Source: Linum tenue (lineage: Eukaryota > Streptophyta > Magnoliopsida > Malpighiales > Linaceae). Taken from it: a stretch of DNA of 64,000 nt. The notes under the pieces are model-generated. The model was not told the origin of the DNA. It did no database searches and worked only from the letters and a program-made list of their open reading frames with translations. Location of the stretch: contig CAMGYJ010000005.1 of assembly GCA_946122785.1 (NCBI GenBank), positions 65,422,200-65,486,199 of the forward strand. Reading direction: 5' to 3'. Shown here in pieces: positions 45,982 through 56,839 of the stretch. Position 1 is the stretch's first letter. Every line of letters starts with the position of its first letter. The translations under genes were made by a program, and so were the position numbers.

Positions 45982-47019
45982 TAGGGATGACAATCAAATC
46001 CATGACCGCGTGTAGCCGCCCGCCCCGACCCAGTCAACGTGGGGAATCCTCGTTTTGACCGGGTACGAGGCGGGTATGGGTAAAACCCGCAAAAATCTTT
46101 TCTTTTAATGTCTAGATGGATTCCAGTCAGTGGGTACTTCGATCGACCTTTGATGGGTATGGGGCGGGTATGATTTTAGCCTCCCCGCACTCTCCCATCA
46201 CTCTTTCATTGTTTCGGTTGTTAACAAGATTATGTTAGTTGGTGGCGTATTCAGTGCACCTACTTTTTTGGGTGCATTCAATGCACTCGCTTCATAGTCG
46301 ACATTCCGAGAAGGCGATTCATGTGAAAACAATATCAATCATCACTTGTGGTTAGATGAACAAGAAACACATGATTTTGTACAAAAAATCATTCAAGATT
46401 AACTGTAAATTTGAATAATTTAGGGTTTAGAAATTTAGGGTTAGGGTTTATATTTAGGGTTGGAATTCATTATTGAAGTTTAAGGGGTTATGATAATAGA
46501 TTGATTAATTGTGATTCTATATTATATCATCATATTAGACTAATGCTACCCATTAAAATTCAAAATTCGATGTATTATTATCACTTTTAGAGTTGAGTGC
46601 ACTGAATGCACCCAAAAAGTGAGTGCCCCGAAGTAGCCACCTAGTTAGTTAGTTATTACTTAGTAGATGTATTAGAGTAAGAGAATAATGATTTGGATTA
46701 CATTGCATTCTACCTTATGGATTAACGGATGCTTTAGGATAATATACTTTGAACCGTGTTAAGAATGATTGTCTCTTTGTCGACTTCATGATATAGTAAA
46801 TGCGTTTAGTGTTATAATCGAAAATTTGTATGTAAAATTTTAGGTGTCATCATGTTGGATGTACGAGACAGGTATTACCCATGAGTACCCGAAACCCACG
46901 GGTATATGGGGATGGGTTTGGAAAACCCTCCCCGTATGGGTATGGGGCGGGTATGGGTTTGAATATTTGAAAGCGGGGATGGGAGTGGTTTAGCCAAACC
47001 AGCCTCATTGTCATCCCCA
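45982..47019. mobile_element. hAT element, sister copy A
   Basis: Ends are TAGGGATGACAAT and ATTGTCATCCCCA. The 8-bp target duplication ATACCAAC is at 45974-45981 and 47020-47027. Subterminal GGCGGGTATGGG/CCCGC repeats. No transposase. It is clearly related to the element at 47209-48882 and contains one extra insertion at 46241-46641. Confidence 0.92.
46241..46641. mobile_element. MITE nested in hAT copy A
   Basis: The inverted ends are GGTGGCGTATTCAGTGCAC and GTAGCCACC preceded by GTGCACTGAATGCACCC-type sequence. Flanks share GTTAGTT. The sister hAT at about 47578-47592 reads GTTAGTTAGTTATTAC without any insert, so this is an occupied/empty site pair. It is probably Mutator-like, judged by end style and flank length. 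Confidence 0.8.
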
Positions 47020-47208
47020 ATACCAACATAGTATATAAACATGAGAAAAATTTATCACATGTGTCAAAAATGAGAATAATTTATTGGATAAATACAATAT
47101 ATTAGCCAGAACTATTAAGCAACAGGAAATTATAGCCACAACTATCAAAATACAAATTATTAGCCAAACGTTAACTCTCAGTTAACAATTCTGTTAGATG
47201 ATTGTGAG

Positions 47209-48882
47209 TAGGGATGACAATCAAACCCATGGCGGCAGGTACTCGACTGCCCTCGATCCAGTCAACGCGGGGAATCCCCGCTTTGACTGGGTATGGGGCG
47301 GGTATGGGTAAAACCCGCAAAACGTTTGATGGGTATGGGACGAGTATGGTTTTAGCCTCCCCCGCCCAATACCCATAACCATACCCGCCCCATCACGAGC
47401 ATTTATTCACATATAAAAATATATTGATTAAATTGTAACCTATCAATAATAGTGATGGTAACTCAAGAAAATAAATAGTAGAAATGCAATTGGGTGACCA
47501 CCAAAATCAAAACGTACTTCATTTTCCTCAACTCTCTCTTCACTCTTTCATTTTTGTTCACCTGTGCTAACAAGATTATGTTAGTTAGTTATTACTTTGT
47601 AGATTTATTAGAGGAAGAGAATAATGATTTGGATTACATGTATTCTATCTTGTGATTTAATGGATGTTTTAGAATAAGATGCTTTGAACCGTGTTAAGAA
47701 TGATCGTCTCTTTGTTGATTTCATGATATAGTAGGTGTGTTTTAGTGTTATAATTAAAAATTTGACTTGCTACGGTGACTTGCAAGTCACCATGACTTGG
47801 ACAAAACGGTTGACCTCTTCACTCATATGGTCGACCTATTTGGACAAAATGGTCGACCTCTTTGCTGGAATGGTCGACCAGATGTACTATTTTTCAATTT
47901 CCTATGTTCAACAAACGGTCGACATCTTTCACTAAAAGGTCGGCCACTTTACAAGATAAAAGGGCTACCACTTCCATCAAGTGGTCTACCTCTTTCACCA
48001 AGCGGTCCACCGCTTTCAATAACCAGTCGACCTGATGAATCATTGCTAGTGATATAATCATAAATAATTAGTGTCCAATAATAATAGATATGCTTGCTAG
48101 TAAGAGATTGAGAATTAGTACAAAGGATGCAAGCATATATAGCAAGTTTCTCGAGTGATTATTCTCCCGTAGAATTTGAAAATATTTATTTATTTCTTGA
48201 ATTTGACTTACTCTATAGATACTTTCATCTTTCCTTCAAATTCTAAGTTTGCTTGTTTTTTTATTATATCATTGTCTTGTGACCAGTTGCCTCAAGTGGT
48301 AGACCACTTGGTGGAAGTCGTAGACCATTTTCTTGGAAATTGATCTACCACTTGGTGGAAGAGGTCGACCACTTGAAGGTAAGTGTGTCTTCAGGTCAAC
48401 CCATTTCCGGAAGCGGTAGATCGATTGACACAAGTGGTGGACCACTTGGTGTAAGTGGTAGACCATTTCATTGGAAAGTGATCGGCTATTTGCTGGAAGA
48501 GGTCGACCACTTGAACGTAAGTGTATCATTAGGTCGACCTATTTATGAAAGCGCTAGACCGGTTGACTCAAGTGGTAGACCACGTGGTGGAAGAGGTCAA
48601 CCATTTTCTTTGAAAGTGGTCCACCGTTTTCTCCAAGTTACGGTGACTTGCAAGTCACCATAGGCATACCATTAAAAATTTACATATAAAATTTTAGGTG
48701 TTATAAAGTTGGATCTACGGGGCGGGTATTATCCATGGGTACCCGAAATCCACGAGTATGGAGATGAGTTTGCAAAACCTTCCCGACATGGGTATGGTGC
48801 GGGTATGGGTTTGGATATTTGAAAACGGGGATGTGGATGGTTTAGGCAAAACTGCCCCAAACCCACCCCATTGCCATCCCTA
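47209..48882. mobile_element. hAT element, sister copy B
   Basis: Ends are TAGGGATGACAAT and ATTGCCATCCCTA. The 8-bp target duplication ATTGTGAG is at 47201-47208 and 48883-48890. Subterminal GGGGCGGGTATGGG repeats match copy A. There is no transposase. It carries its own nested foldback insertion at 47764-48670. Confidence 0.93.
47764..48670. mobile_element. Foldback-like element nested in hAT copy B
   Basis: Each end carries the perfect palindrome GGTGACTTGCAAGTCACC within inverted arms of about 37 bp. An 11-bp target duplication, ATTAAAAATTT, is at 47753-47763 and 48671-48681, and copy A shows the empty site (ATCGAAAATTT at about 46817-46827). The interior is built of short repeats around GGTCGACC and GTGGTAGACCACTTGGTGGAAG, left and right halves being roughly inverted. 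There is no coding capacity. The duplication length suggests a Mutator-like enzyme. Confidence 0.85.
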
Positions 48883-48890
48883 ATTGTGAG

Positions 48891-49558
48891 CTGGCAAAAG
48901 TTATGCTAAGGTGGAAGAAATTTTATTACGTGGCAGTCAACAAAAGATGTCACATCTGTCGGTCAACCTAGACAACATATTGTATTTAAAATAAAAAAAT
49001 TTCCCCTTCCCCAATAATCTTACTTTCCCCAAAATGAACTGGGAAACCGTTAGAGAATCTCTACCTCTCGAATCGATCTCCTCTCCGCTGACGACGGATG
49101 CCGATGAGCCTCTATTTTCCTCCAGCAGGATGCTCCTCAAGCCGCAGCAGCTACCTGGGATTGAGTTGCTATCATTCGAAGTTGCCTCTGGCTTGTGTGA
49201 GCTCGGATCGACACTCTCTCTTGCCCAAACCCATAACACCCCCGGAGGAAGGAGAATACGACAACGAGATTGGGATATGGGTTCCCCTGCCTCCATATCT
49301 GCTTCTTCCTAAGTTGATGGCTGTCGTCAAGATCACATCGCGACAGAACCCCCAAATCTCACTCAACTCAATCTCAAAACAATCGACCCAGAGTTTCTTT
49401 CCAGTCGGCAGATCTGAAAATTGCCTCAGCCAAAACCCGCTTCTAGACCTTTGCTATCGATCGTCAAAATTACATTTTGGACCAAAATGTAAAATTTGAA
49501 AAGTTTTGGTACTAAAATGTCATAATGAAAAAATTTAGGTACCAAAATGTAATTTTCC
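48891..49558. other. Unassigned stretch with a 92-codon ORF
   Basis: ORF 49034-49312 (+) starts MNWETVRESLPLESISS, has Ser-rich low complexity and no recognised family. 49470-49558 repeats ACCAAAATGTAA motifs, like a Mutator-type terminal region, cut by the Athila LTR at 49559. I assign no function. Confidence 0.3.
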
Positions 49559-50897
49559 TGACTCGACTCTACTGTCACTCTAGAAAATGGCCAAGTGTAA
49601 CCACTTCCTAAAGCGTAGTATAACGGGTTTGGGTTTTAATGTCAACCCGGGTCCTAGATGTGATGACTACTCAGTGAATTCGTATTATCTAGCAATGAAA
49701 CTTTAGTGAGGTTCTAAACTAACAAGCAAGCAAAGTAACTAAAACGGTTGTATTCAGGTTAAGAGAGGTCACCCGGATATGGTTTCCCCTAGTCTGCAGT
49801 TAAGCCGGATTGTAATTACCAAGTTCGATTTCTATGATAGTTATACTGCGGAAGGTTCTTAAACAGCCTGAAGTCTCGACTAAAGGTCTTCAGACCCTCT
49901 CAATCTGACTCTCTAGCGGGCGACTAACCTCCACCGGAGTCGACAAATTGAGGCCCTAAGAACAAAACCTCCACTACCGGAGTAAATCCGGTACAGAATA
50001 GTGAGTTGGCTCCTCGACTAAAGTCACCAACTCCCTACCTTCAATCAAGGATACTCTATTAACCTAGGCAGATATTCTCATTCTAGGTTAAAGCAGAAAC
50101 AACAGGAATTTGATCAGGATTCAAGTCATTCAATCAATCAAATCTCAATCGAATATAATCAATCACAGAATCAATACTTGGGTTCATACAATCAAACCTA
50201 ACATACAGAACTAGGGTTTCCCATACCCAGATGAATGGGGAAACTACTCCATAGAGAAAGAAGCAAAAGCAGATTCAGACACGGAAATCATACTGTGAAG
50301 TTGGATTCCTGCTTCTGGACGTTTAATCGCACTTCTCCAAGCTCAAGACGGGCTCCAATGGTGTTGAAGATCGATCTATGGCGCTTGAGAACTCTGGTTC
50401 GACGCTTTCTCTCTCTAGGTATCGGTTTCTCTCTCAAAAACTCGGAACCCTTCAATGTTGGCTTTCTTCTCTCTTAAATCCTCTGCCTGGTCGCGATACC
50501 CGGTCAGAATACCCGGTCGGGTATTTTGAGTTGTGACCGGGTATTCTACAGCACACCGTTTCACTAAAGAGGGAAATCCCCGGTCCAACACCAAAATCCC
50601 CGACCGGGGATTTAACTGCTGTGCCCGGGCCCCTCGCTGCTTCTCGGGCGCCCAAAATTGGTTAATACCCGGTCGGGTATTTGGCCACCTGACCGGGTAT
50701 TTTCCTCCTTCAGCCCTATTCGTCCCAACCTTGCTCCTTTCGACCCAGAACTCGTTTCTCCGCCTCGATTCCAACGCCGGGACCTGAAATATGACATAAA
50801 CACACAACCTAGCGTGAAATCGGCTTAAAACACGAGATTCCTCGTCACAAACGGCCTCATAATAGGGGTAAAAACATGTATAATTATCAGTCTATCA
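49559..50897 (-). repeat. 3' LTR of Athila element 1 (1339 bp)
   Basis: Plus orientation starts TGACTCGACTCTACTG and ends GTCTATCA (minus begins TGATAGAC). From the ATTCGTATTATC block to the truncation point it is identical to the other LTR by eye; differences are confined to the first 115 or so bases. The region 50495-50705 holds repeated CCCGGTCGGGTATT motifs in both orientations. Confidence 0.92.
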
Positions 50898-50914
50898 AAC
50901 TCCCCCACACTTAA
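50898..50914 (-). other. Polypurine tract of Athila element 1
   Basis: Minus-strand TTAAGTGTGGGGGAGTT directly before the 3' LTR is the usual Athila tract. A near copy, TTAAGTGTGGGGGG, lies at 52431-52444. Confidence 0.88.
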
Positions 50915-52761
50915 CCGTTTGCTTGTCCCCAAGCAAACCAAGTCAGACACTAGGTAAGCTTACAATTCAATCAACCAACACTGGGGACAAGTCATAAAGG
51001 CACAAAACACGTGAATCGCACTGGTTTTCAAACATCAATACATGCACAACCTCAATAACAACCTGGACAACCACCACAAAGGACATTCGAGTGCAGCAAA
51101 TCGAGTAAAGGAAGAGTCTCCCGTCTGTTCACTAGCCAACCTAGACTTGATTCAACCACTTACTCAAAACAGTCGACTCATGCATCCAACTCAAAACATC
51201 AGAATAGAGATCGAGCAATCTAGGTCCTCACCGGGGTACAAGAACATATAGAAAATGAAAATGAATCACTCACTCTCGACCAGTGGGGTCAGGACAATTT
51301 TTGATGCGAAAGATGCGCATGCTATTTCTCTCAATCCCTATCATCTCTTCACCATGATGGCAGCCTCTAAATGCTAGAGTTCACATATGGGGTGTCACCA
51401 CTAACTAATCAGGAGGTCTTAGACACAGGTTCAAATGACTGGCTAGGGTCTTGGACATGGGGAATAGGCCTTTTAGGTGGTGGAAGTATTCATAGCAAAA
51501 AGGTTCCACATTTTCCAAACACACAATCACAATCAAACAACCCGGTATTTTCTTTCTGCTATTCTGCATTACTAAATATCTTAAGAGCACAAGAGCGAAG
51601 GAGGCATAATCATCAGCATTTCCAAGCCAGACTGCTAAGAAACACTGCTTACTGGGCATTATTCCGATTTTTTGTAGTGGCTCTCTTTTACTTTCAATTT
51701 TTCTTTGTTTTTCTTTCAGTTTTCTTTTCATTTCTTAAGAGAGCCCCCACTTCTGCATAAATTTCAAACACCTGCCCAATTTTTAAGCACTACCTCCAAC
51801 ACTCACATAGACTTTAGCAGAAACAGCAGAGAATATATAAAACCACTCTGTGGAACCTTCTAAGAGATGCAACAAGGGTGATTTTTTCATTATAGACCAA
51901 AAGAAAGGATAACACACGGCTCAAAGGGGCTGACTAGGGGATATGACACATCAGGACAGTCAGTTTTGGGCGTGGGCTAATCCTATGCCCCCATCATCTT
52001 AGCTAGTGACAACGTGAATGCTACACATCATGGAAGAGGGATCTATCGCACAAGAAAGAAACGAGCAGGCTCAAATCTCACATGGCTACCTATATGCTCT
52101 ATCTCACATTCTGATACCCTGAACTAGATGCATAAACGACTGTCAAGGACAAGTAATCAGATCAAGTCAGATCAAGTCACAGTTGGCAAGCAAACAGTTG
52201 AAAAACTGAACCCCTACATCGTTCTACTGCACATCTCAGTCCTCATCATAGGTTGTCCTAGTCGCAAACAAGTTGTCATGCATTAATCCGAAAACCAATC
52301 AATTCATCCATCCAAACACAGTGCCAATATGATCAAACAGCAGTACTTGGAGCCCTCAAATCGTAAGATTTGGACAGTGGACTAGGCTCCAAGCACACAA
52401 ACAGAGCTAATGCAGTCAAAAGATAAACATCCCCCCACACTTAAGATCGACATTGCCCTCAATGGAGAAGACTAGGGAAGGAAAGGGGAACGATGTTACC
52501 GGTATGCACGGACTGCAGGGGACTGGAAATGGACCAGTCAGGATCACAGCACAGCTCAAGGGAAACAGAAGAGCTCAAACGCAATATGTTAGGTCCAATG
52601 TCAGCCCAATAAGACATCATCCAAAGCAAGATGAAACAAACCAAACCCAAACTGGTGGGCAATCCGACTCGAAACATAAGAAAGAAAATCAAACCGTGGT
52701 GGGGTTGCCTCCCCACAAGCGCTTCTTTACCGTCTTTTAGCTGGACGCCCATGGTGGATAC
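50915..52761 (-). other. Non-coding 3' region of Athila element 1
   Basis: This occupies the place of the extra (env-like) ORF of Athila elements, but all frames are interrupted; frames such as 51371-51760 look like chance. It contains an internal second polypurine-like tract (52431-52444) and the post-pol GGGAGGCAACCCC motif (minus, plus 52704-52716). Confidence 0.65.
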
Positions 52762-55587
52762 TCAGGGAAGTGCAGGAACAGGTGCCTCCAAGAGCGGATC
52801 CACATCGCTCTTGAGGTACAGCTTCAGGTGGTGACCGTGCACCCGACGGTTGCAACCACCAGCAGAAGGCAGCTCGACCTGGCCATCTGGCAAGATGCAG
52901 GCGAGTGAGTACTCGGATGGCCAGGGTGGTCGTGGTGCGGGGGGTGGGACCAGCTCATAGTGGTCTCCACTCTTCTTCCGTGCAGGCTTAGCCACTTGCG
53001 GCTTCGGCCGCCACTCCTCCTTGAGCTTTTTGTGCGAAGGCGAGGCTGGATGGAGTGGCGGCGGCGGTGTGATAGGCGGGTCCTGCAAAATGAGCGGTGC
53101 AGAAGGATACACGACAGGCTCGTGTATCTGGTCAGAAATAGCGTGCACAGGCGATACAGAAATCATAGCACAATGATCAGACTCAGTCACAGGAAAAACA
53201 ACCTGTTCATTTCCAGCACGCAAGATCAGTTTACCATCATGCACATCAATCAGTGCCTTGGCGGTGGCAAGAAATGGTCTACCTAGAATCAAAGGCACAT
53301 CCACATCATCATTTATATCCAGAATAACAAAATCAACAGGATATGTGAATGCACCCACATTAACAAGCAAATCTTCTATGATACCCCTAGGATGCACCAC
53401 AGAACGATCAGCTAGCTGAATGCTCATCCTAGTAGGGCTAAGTTCACCTAGGTCTAGCTTTTTGAACAATTTGTATGGCATGACATTAATGCTAGCGCCT
53501 AGGTCCGCCAAGGACTTTCCTACATGCATGCTGCCAATAGTAAGAGGGATAGTAAAACTCCCTGGGTCCTTGCGCTTTTCGGGCAGCTTGTTCTGCAGGA
53601 TGGCAGAACATTCCTCGCTCAGCAGCACTGTCGAGAGATCCCCAAGTTTCTTCTTGTTGGTGCAGAGATCTTTCATGAACTTAGCGTACTTGGGCATCTT
53701 CGACAGTGCCTCCACAAATGGTATGCTGATGTTGAGCTGCTTCAACATTGCCATAAAATTGGCAAACTCAGTCTCCAACTTGTCTTTGTGAAGGCGAGTG
53801 GGGAAGGGAAGCTGGGGTACGTGCTCCTTCACCACTGGTTGTGGCTTGGGAGCAGGGGCTTCCTTCTCCACCCGCACTTCTGTATCACCGGCTGGAAGTG
53901 CTGAAGCAGGTAGTGGTTCCACCTGCCTAGTCGAGGCAGGATCAGCTGATGTAGGACTGCCGCTCAGGGTGAAAATGGCATGTGCGGTCTCGTGCGGGTC
54001 CCGTGGATTGGGGATGGTGGTGGCAGGTAGAGTCCCCGGGGCCCGAGCAGTAAGCTGGCGCGCTAGGACACCGACTTGGTGCTGTAGATCTTGCAAAATA
54101 GCACCCTGGTTCCTCTGCCCTGCCTCCAAAGAAGCGATGCTCTGGTCCACCCTTGCGAAATTCGCCTGGCTGGTGGTCATGAATGTCGCCAAAATGTTCT
54201 TCAGATCAGCCATCTGATTATCGGGAGCTGCGGCTGCTGGAGGCTGAGCAAACTGGCCCTGGGGCTGCTGGAATGGCTGCCCTTGCCTAGGCTGGTAGGG
54301 CTGCTGCTGTGGTGGTGGCCCTTGCCTATCCTGGTAGGGCTGCCTCTGCTGAAAACCACCTGCTGGTGCTGGGAAACCAGGTGGTTTGTTGGTGTTGTTG
54401 CTCCAGGCGAAGTTGGGATGCTGGCGCCATCCCTCATTGTATGTGTTACTGTATGGATCGAGGCGCCGAGCATTGGCGATGAAGGCCAACTGTTCTTGGG
54501 GAGTAGAGGACTCCCGCATAGCCTGGCAGTCCTCCACCAGATGGTTTGGACTCTCACACCACTGGCACTGAGCTACTGGAGGCGCAGCTACACCTCGGCC
54601 CGGAAGGATACTGTTAGGCTGCTTCAGTGTCTGCACCAACTCAGCCACCTGCTGCTCTAACCCGGATCTGGCCTCCATGGCGTGCACACCACGGTCCCTG
54701 GAATGTCTGCCTCTGCTGCTCTGCCCCCAGGAATGATCGCGGGCAGCCAAAGTACTGATCATCTGGTTCAGCTCGGGTGGAGTCTTAGTAAGGATATCCC
54801 CTCCTGGGCATAGAGACTCGATCACCCTCTGGCTGTCTGGGGTGATGGCACTGTAGAAGTTCCCCACTGTGAAAGCATCGCTGAAACCGTGATGGGGACA
54901 CTGCCAGAAGTATCCCATGTACCGCTCCCATGCATCACGAAGTGACTCATCTGGCTCTTGGCGGAAGTGAGTGATCTCCCGCTGGATCTCCGTGGTCTTC
55001 GATGCCGGATAATACCGGTGCACGAACTTGTCAGCCAGATCGTCCCAAGAGGTGATGGACAATGGGGGCTGGGTCTCCAACCACCTCTTAGCATTCCCCG
55101 CCAGAGAATGGGGGAAGAGATGAAGGCGGATTGCATCATCCGGAACACCATTCAGCTTGAAACCGTTTGTCAGCTGCAGAAAACGGGAAAGGTGTGCCCG
55201 GGCTTCCTCATCCTTCAAGCCATGGAACTGGATAGAGGATGTGATGAGCTGAATCCAGCCTGGCTTGATCTCGAAGTTATTTGCTGGGATGGGCGGATAG
55301 AGGATGACCGGGCGGATGTCAGCAATCCGTGGAGTGTAGTAGTACTCCAAGGTGGGACCCGGCGGTGGTGGTGGATGCTGATTCGCCGGGGGGACCTGTC
55401 GAGCATTCCCCGGTTGTGGGATGTCTTCGCCCTCCATCTCGTGCTCTTCCTCAGAATCGCTGGTCAAGTGGCCGTCTATGCGCTCTCCCGTAACCAGTCT
55501 AGCTCGCTGCTGTCTCCTAAGTTGGCGGCAAGTGCGTTCAAGCTCTGGATCCAACGGCAGTAAACCTCCTGACTGGCTACGGGTCAT
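52762..55587 (-). CDS. Athila gag-protease polyprotein lacking RT and integrase, 941 aa
   Basis: Intact ORF starting at 55587, about 125 bases after the primer site. Retrotransposon gag domain at residues 100-245 (KPGWIQLITSSIQFHG, HLFPHSLAGNAKRWLE, DLADKFVHRYYP); CCHC knuckle CQWCESPNHLVEDC near 345; Gln/Pro-rich region 395-470; aspartic protease with SLADLGASINVMPYKLF near 695 and DVPLILGRPFL near 765. After the protease the ORF passes straight into a Pro-rich segment and a short tail (VHGHHLKLYL) resembling the C-terminal end of Athila pol. RT, RNase H and integrase are therefore removed without breaking the frame. Its openness suggests recent constraint or a recent origin. Confidence 0.88.
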   Translation of the reverse strand: MTRSQSGGLLPLDPELERTCRQLRRQQRARLVTGERIDGHLTSDSEEEHEMEGEDIPQPGNARQVPPANQHPPPPPGPTLEYYYTPRIADIRPVILYPPIPANNFEIKPGWIQLITSSIQFHGLKDEEARAHLSRFLQLTNGFKLNGVPDDAIRLHLFPHSLAGNAKRWLETQPPLSITSWDDLADKFVHRYYPASKTTEIQREITHFRQEPDESLRDAWERYMGYFWQCPHHGFSDAFTVGNFYSAITPDSQRVIESLCPGGDILTKTPPELNQMISTLAARDHSWGQSSRGRHSRDRGVHAMEARSGLEQQVAELVQTLKQPNSILPGRGVAAPPVAQCQWCESPNHLVEDCQAMRESSTPQEQLAFIANARRLDPYSNTYNEGWRQHPNFAWSNNTNKPPGFPAPAGGFQQRQPYQDRQGPPPQQQPYQPRQGQPFQQPQGQFAQPPAAAAPDNQMADLKNILATFMTTSQANFARVDQSIASLEAGQRNQGAILQDLQHQVGVLARQLTARAPGTLPATTIPNPRDPHETAHAIFTLSGSPTSADPASTRQVEPLPASALPAGDTEVRVEKEAPAPKPQPVVKEHVPQLPFPTRLHKDKLETEFANFMAMLKQLNISIPFVEALSKMPKYAKFMKDLCTNKKKLGDLSTVLLSEECSAILQNKLPEKRKDPGSFTIPLTIGSMHVGKSLADLGASINVMPYKLFKKLDLGELSPTRMSIQLADRSVVHPRGIIEDLLVNVGAFTYPVDFVILDINDDVDVPLILGRPFLATAKALIDVHDGKLILRAGNEQVVFPVTESDHCAMISVSPVHAISDQIHEPVVYPSAPLILQDPPITPPPPLHPASPSHKKLKEEWRPKPQVAKPARKKSGDHYELVPPPAPRPPWPSEYSLACILPDGQVELPSAGGCNRRVHGHHLKLYLKSDVDPLLEAPVPALP

Positions 55588-55710
55588 GCACTACCTGCAC
55601 ACACTCAAGCAAGCAAACCCGTGAAGGCACAAGTGGGACAAAGCAAAAACTCAATGCAAAAATGAAAATGCTAAAGTAACAGAAATCACTTTTCTTCAAC
55701 AACCTAGCCG

Positions 55711-55728
55711 TCCCCGGCAACGGCGCCA
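55711..55728 (-). other. Primer binding site of Athila element 1 (Asp tRNA)
   Basis: Minus-strand TGGCGCCGTTGCCGGGGA, the known complement of the plant tRNA-Asp 3' end used by Athila elements. Confidence 0.92.
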
Positions 55729-55734
55729 AAAACT

Positions 55735-56306
55735 TGACTCGACTCTACTGTCACCCTAGGAATTGGCCAAGTGAAACCACTTCCTAAAGCGTAGTATAGC
55801 GGGTCGGGTTTTAATGTCAACCCGGGTCCTAGATGTGATGACTACTCAGCGAATTCGTATTATCTAGCAATGAAACTTTAGTGAGGTTCTAAACTAACAA
55901 GCAAGCAAAGTAACTAAAACGGTTGTATTCAGGTTAAGAGAGGTCACCCGGATATGGTTTCCCCTAGTCTGCAGTTAAGCCGGATTGTAATTACCAAGTT
56001 CGATTTCTATGATAGTTATACTGCGGAAGGTTCTTAAACAGCCTGAAGTCTCGACTAAAGGTCTTCAGACCCTCTCAATCTGACTCTCTAGCGGGCGACT
56101 AACCTCCACCGGAGTCGACAAATTGAGGCCCTAAGAACAAAACCTCCACTACCGGAGTAAATCCGGTACAGAATAGTGAGTTGGCTCCTCGACTAAAGTC
56201 ACCAACTCCCTACCTTCAATCAAGGATACTCTATTAACCTAGGCAGATATTCTCATTCTAGGTTAAAGCAGAAACAACAGGAATTTGATCAGGATTCAAG
56301 TCATTC
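55735..56306 (-). repeat. 5' LTR of Athila element 1, truncated
   Basis: It matches 49559-50131 and then stops at GTCATTC, where pol sequence of a second Athila begins. About 770 bp of U3 are missing, so this copy has lost its promoter. Confidence 0.92.
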
Positions 56307-56839
56307 GGGACCACAGTCATCCCGCATTTCTTCGGGACCACCTGAGTGGGGCTGACCCACTTGCTATCAGATATAGCAAAGATGATCCCTGCATCCATGA
56401 GCTTCACAATCTCTGCCCGGACCACTGCCTCCAAGTTAGGAGACAATCTCCTCTGTGGCTGCCTGACTGGCTTAACCTCATCCTCCATCAAAATTCTGTG
56501 GGAGCAGAAGGATGGGCTAATGCCTCTGATGTCTGTGATCTTCCATGCCATGGCCCGGGCATACTTCTGCAGCAGAGCCACCAGCCTGCTCTTCTGCTCG
56601 GGTGTCAGATCCGAGCTAATAATAATCGGGAGCTTATTCCCCTCCTGGAGAAATGCATACTCCAGATGAGATGGGAGGGGTTTAAGCTCCAACTCTGGTG
56701 GCTCCTCCAATGATGTAGCGATCTGGGGCGAGATGGGGATCGGCTTGAATGTTATTTCTCGCCCCTCGATCGCAGCCTCGTCCAGCTCCGCAAGCTGCTC
56801 CTCCAACTGCACATCCTGTGATGCCTGTTCCCCTAGCAA
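56258..56839 (-). pseudogene. Athila pol fragment: protease-RT linker and RT start
   Basis: The frame holds the acidic linker (LEEQLAELDEAAIEG), then ELKPLPSHLEYAFL, IRGISPSFCSHRI, EIVKLMDAGIIF and WVSPTQVVPKKCGMTVV, the entry to the RT domain. The catalytic part is absent because element 1's LTR begins at the 56306/56307 junction; the last codons are LTR sequence. Confidence 0.85.

Larger units (their letters stand above)
49559..56306 (-). mobile_element. Athila-type gypsy element 1, gag-protease only
   Basis: The left LTR (3' in element sense) is 1339 bp; the right LTR (5') is cut to 572 bp. Between them, on the minus strand: Asp-tRNA primer site, one long gag-protease ORF, a non-coding stretch and a polypurine tract. 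RT, RNase H and integrase are absent, with no trace of their motifs, so the element depends on others. The conserved Athila post-pol motif (GGGAGGCAACCCC on the minus strand, plus 52704-52716) is kept. The 5' LTR ends abruptly at pol sequence of another element. Confidence 0.9.

Noticed and set aside
47080..49558. One large Mutator-like element enclosing hAT copy B
   Set aside because: The left and right flanks have similar style but no matching inverted ends could be aligned.
54091..54660. 189-codon and other plus-strand ORFs opposite the Athila gag
   Set aside because: Antisense shadows of the GC-rich gag-protease ORF with no family features.
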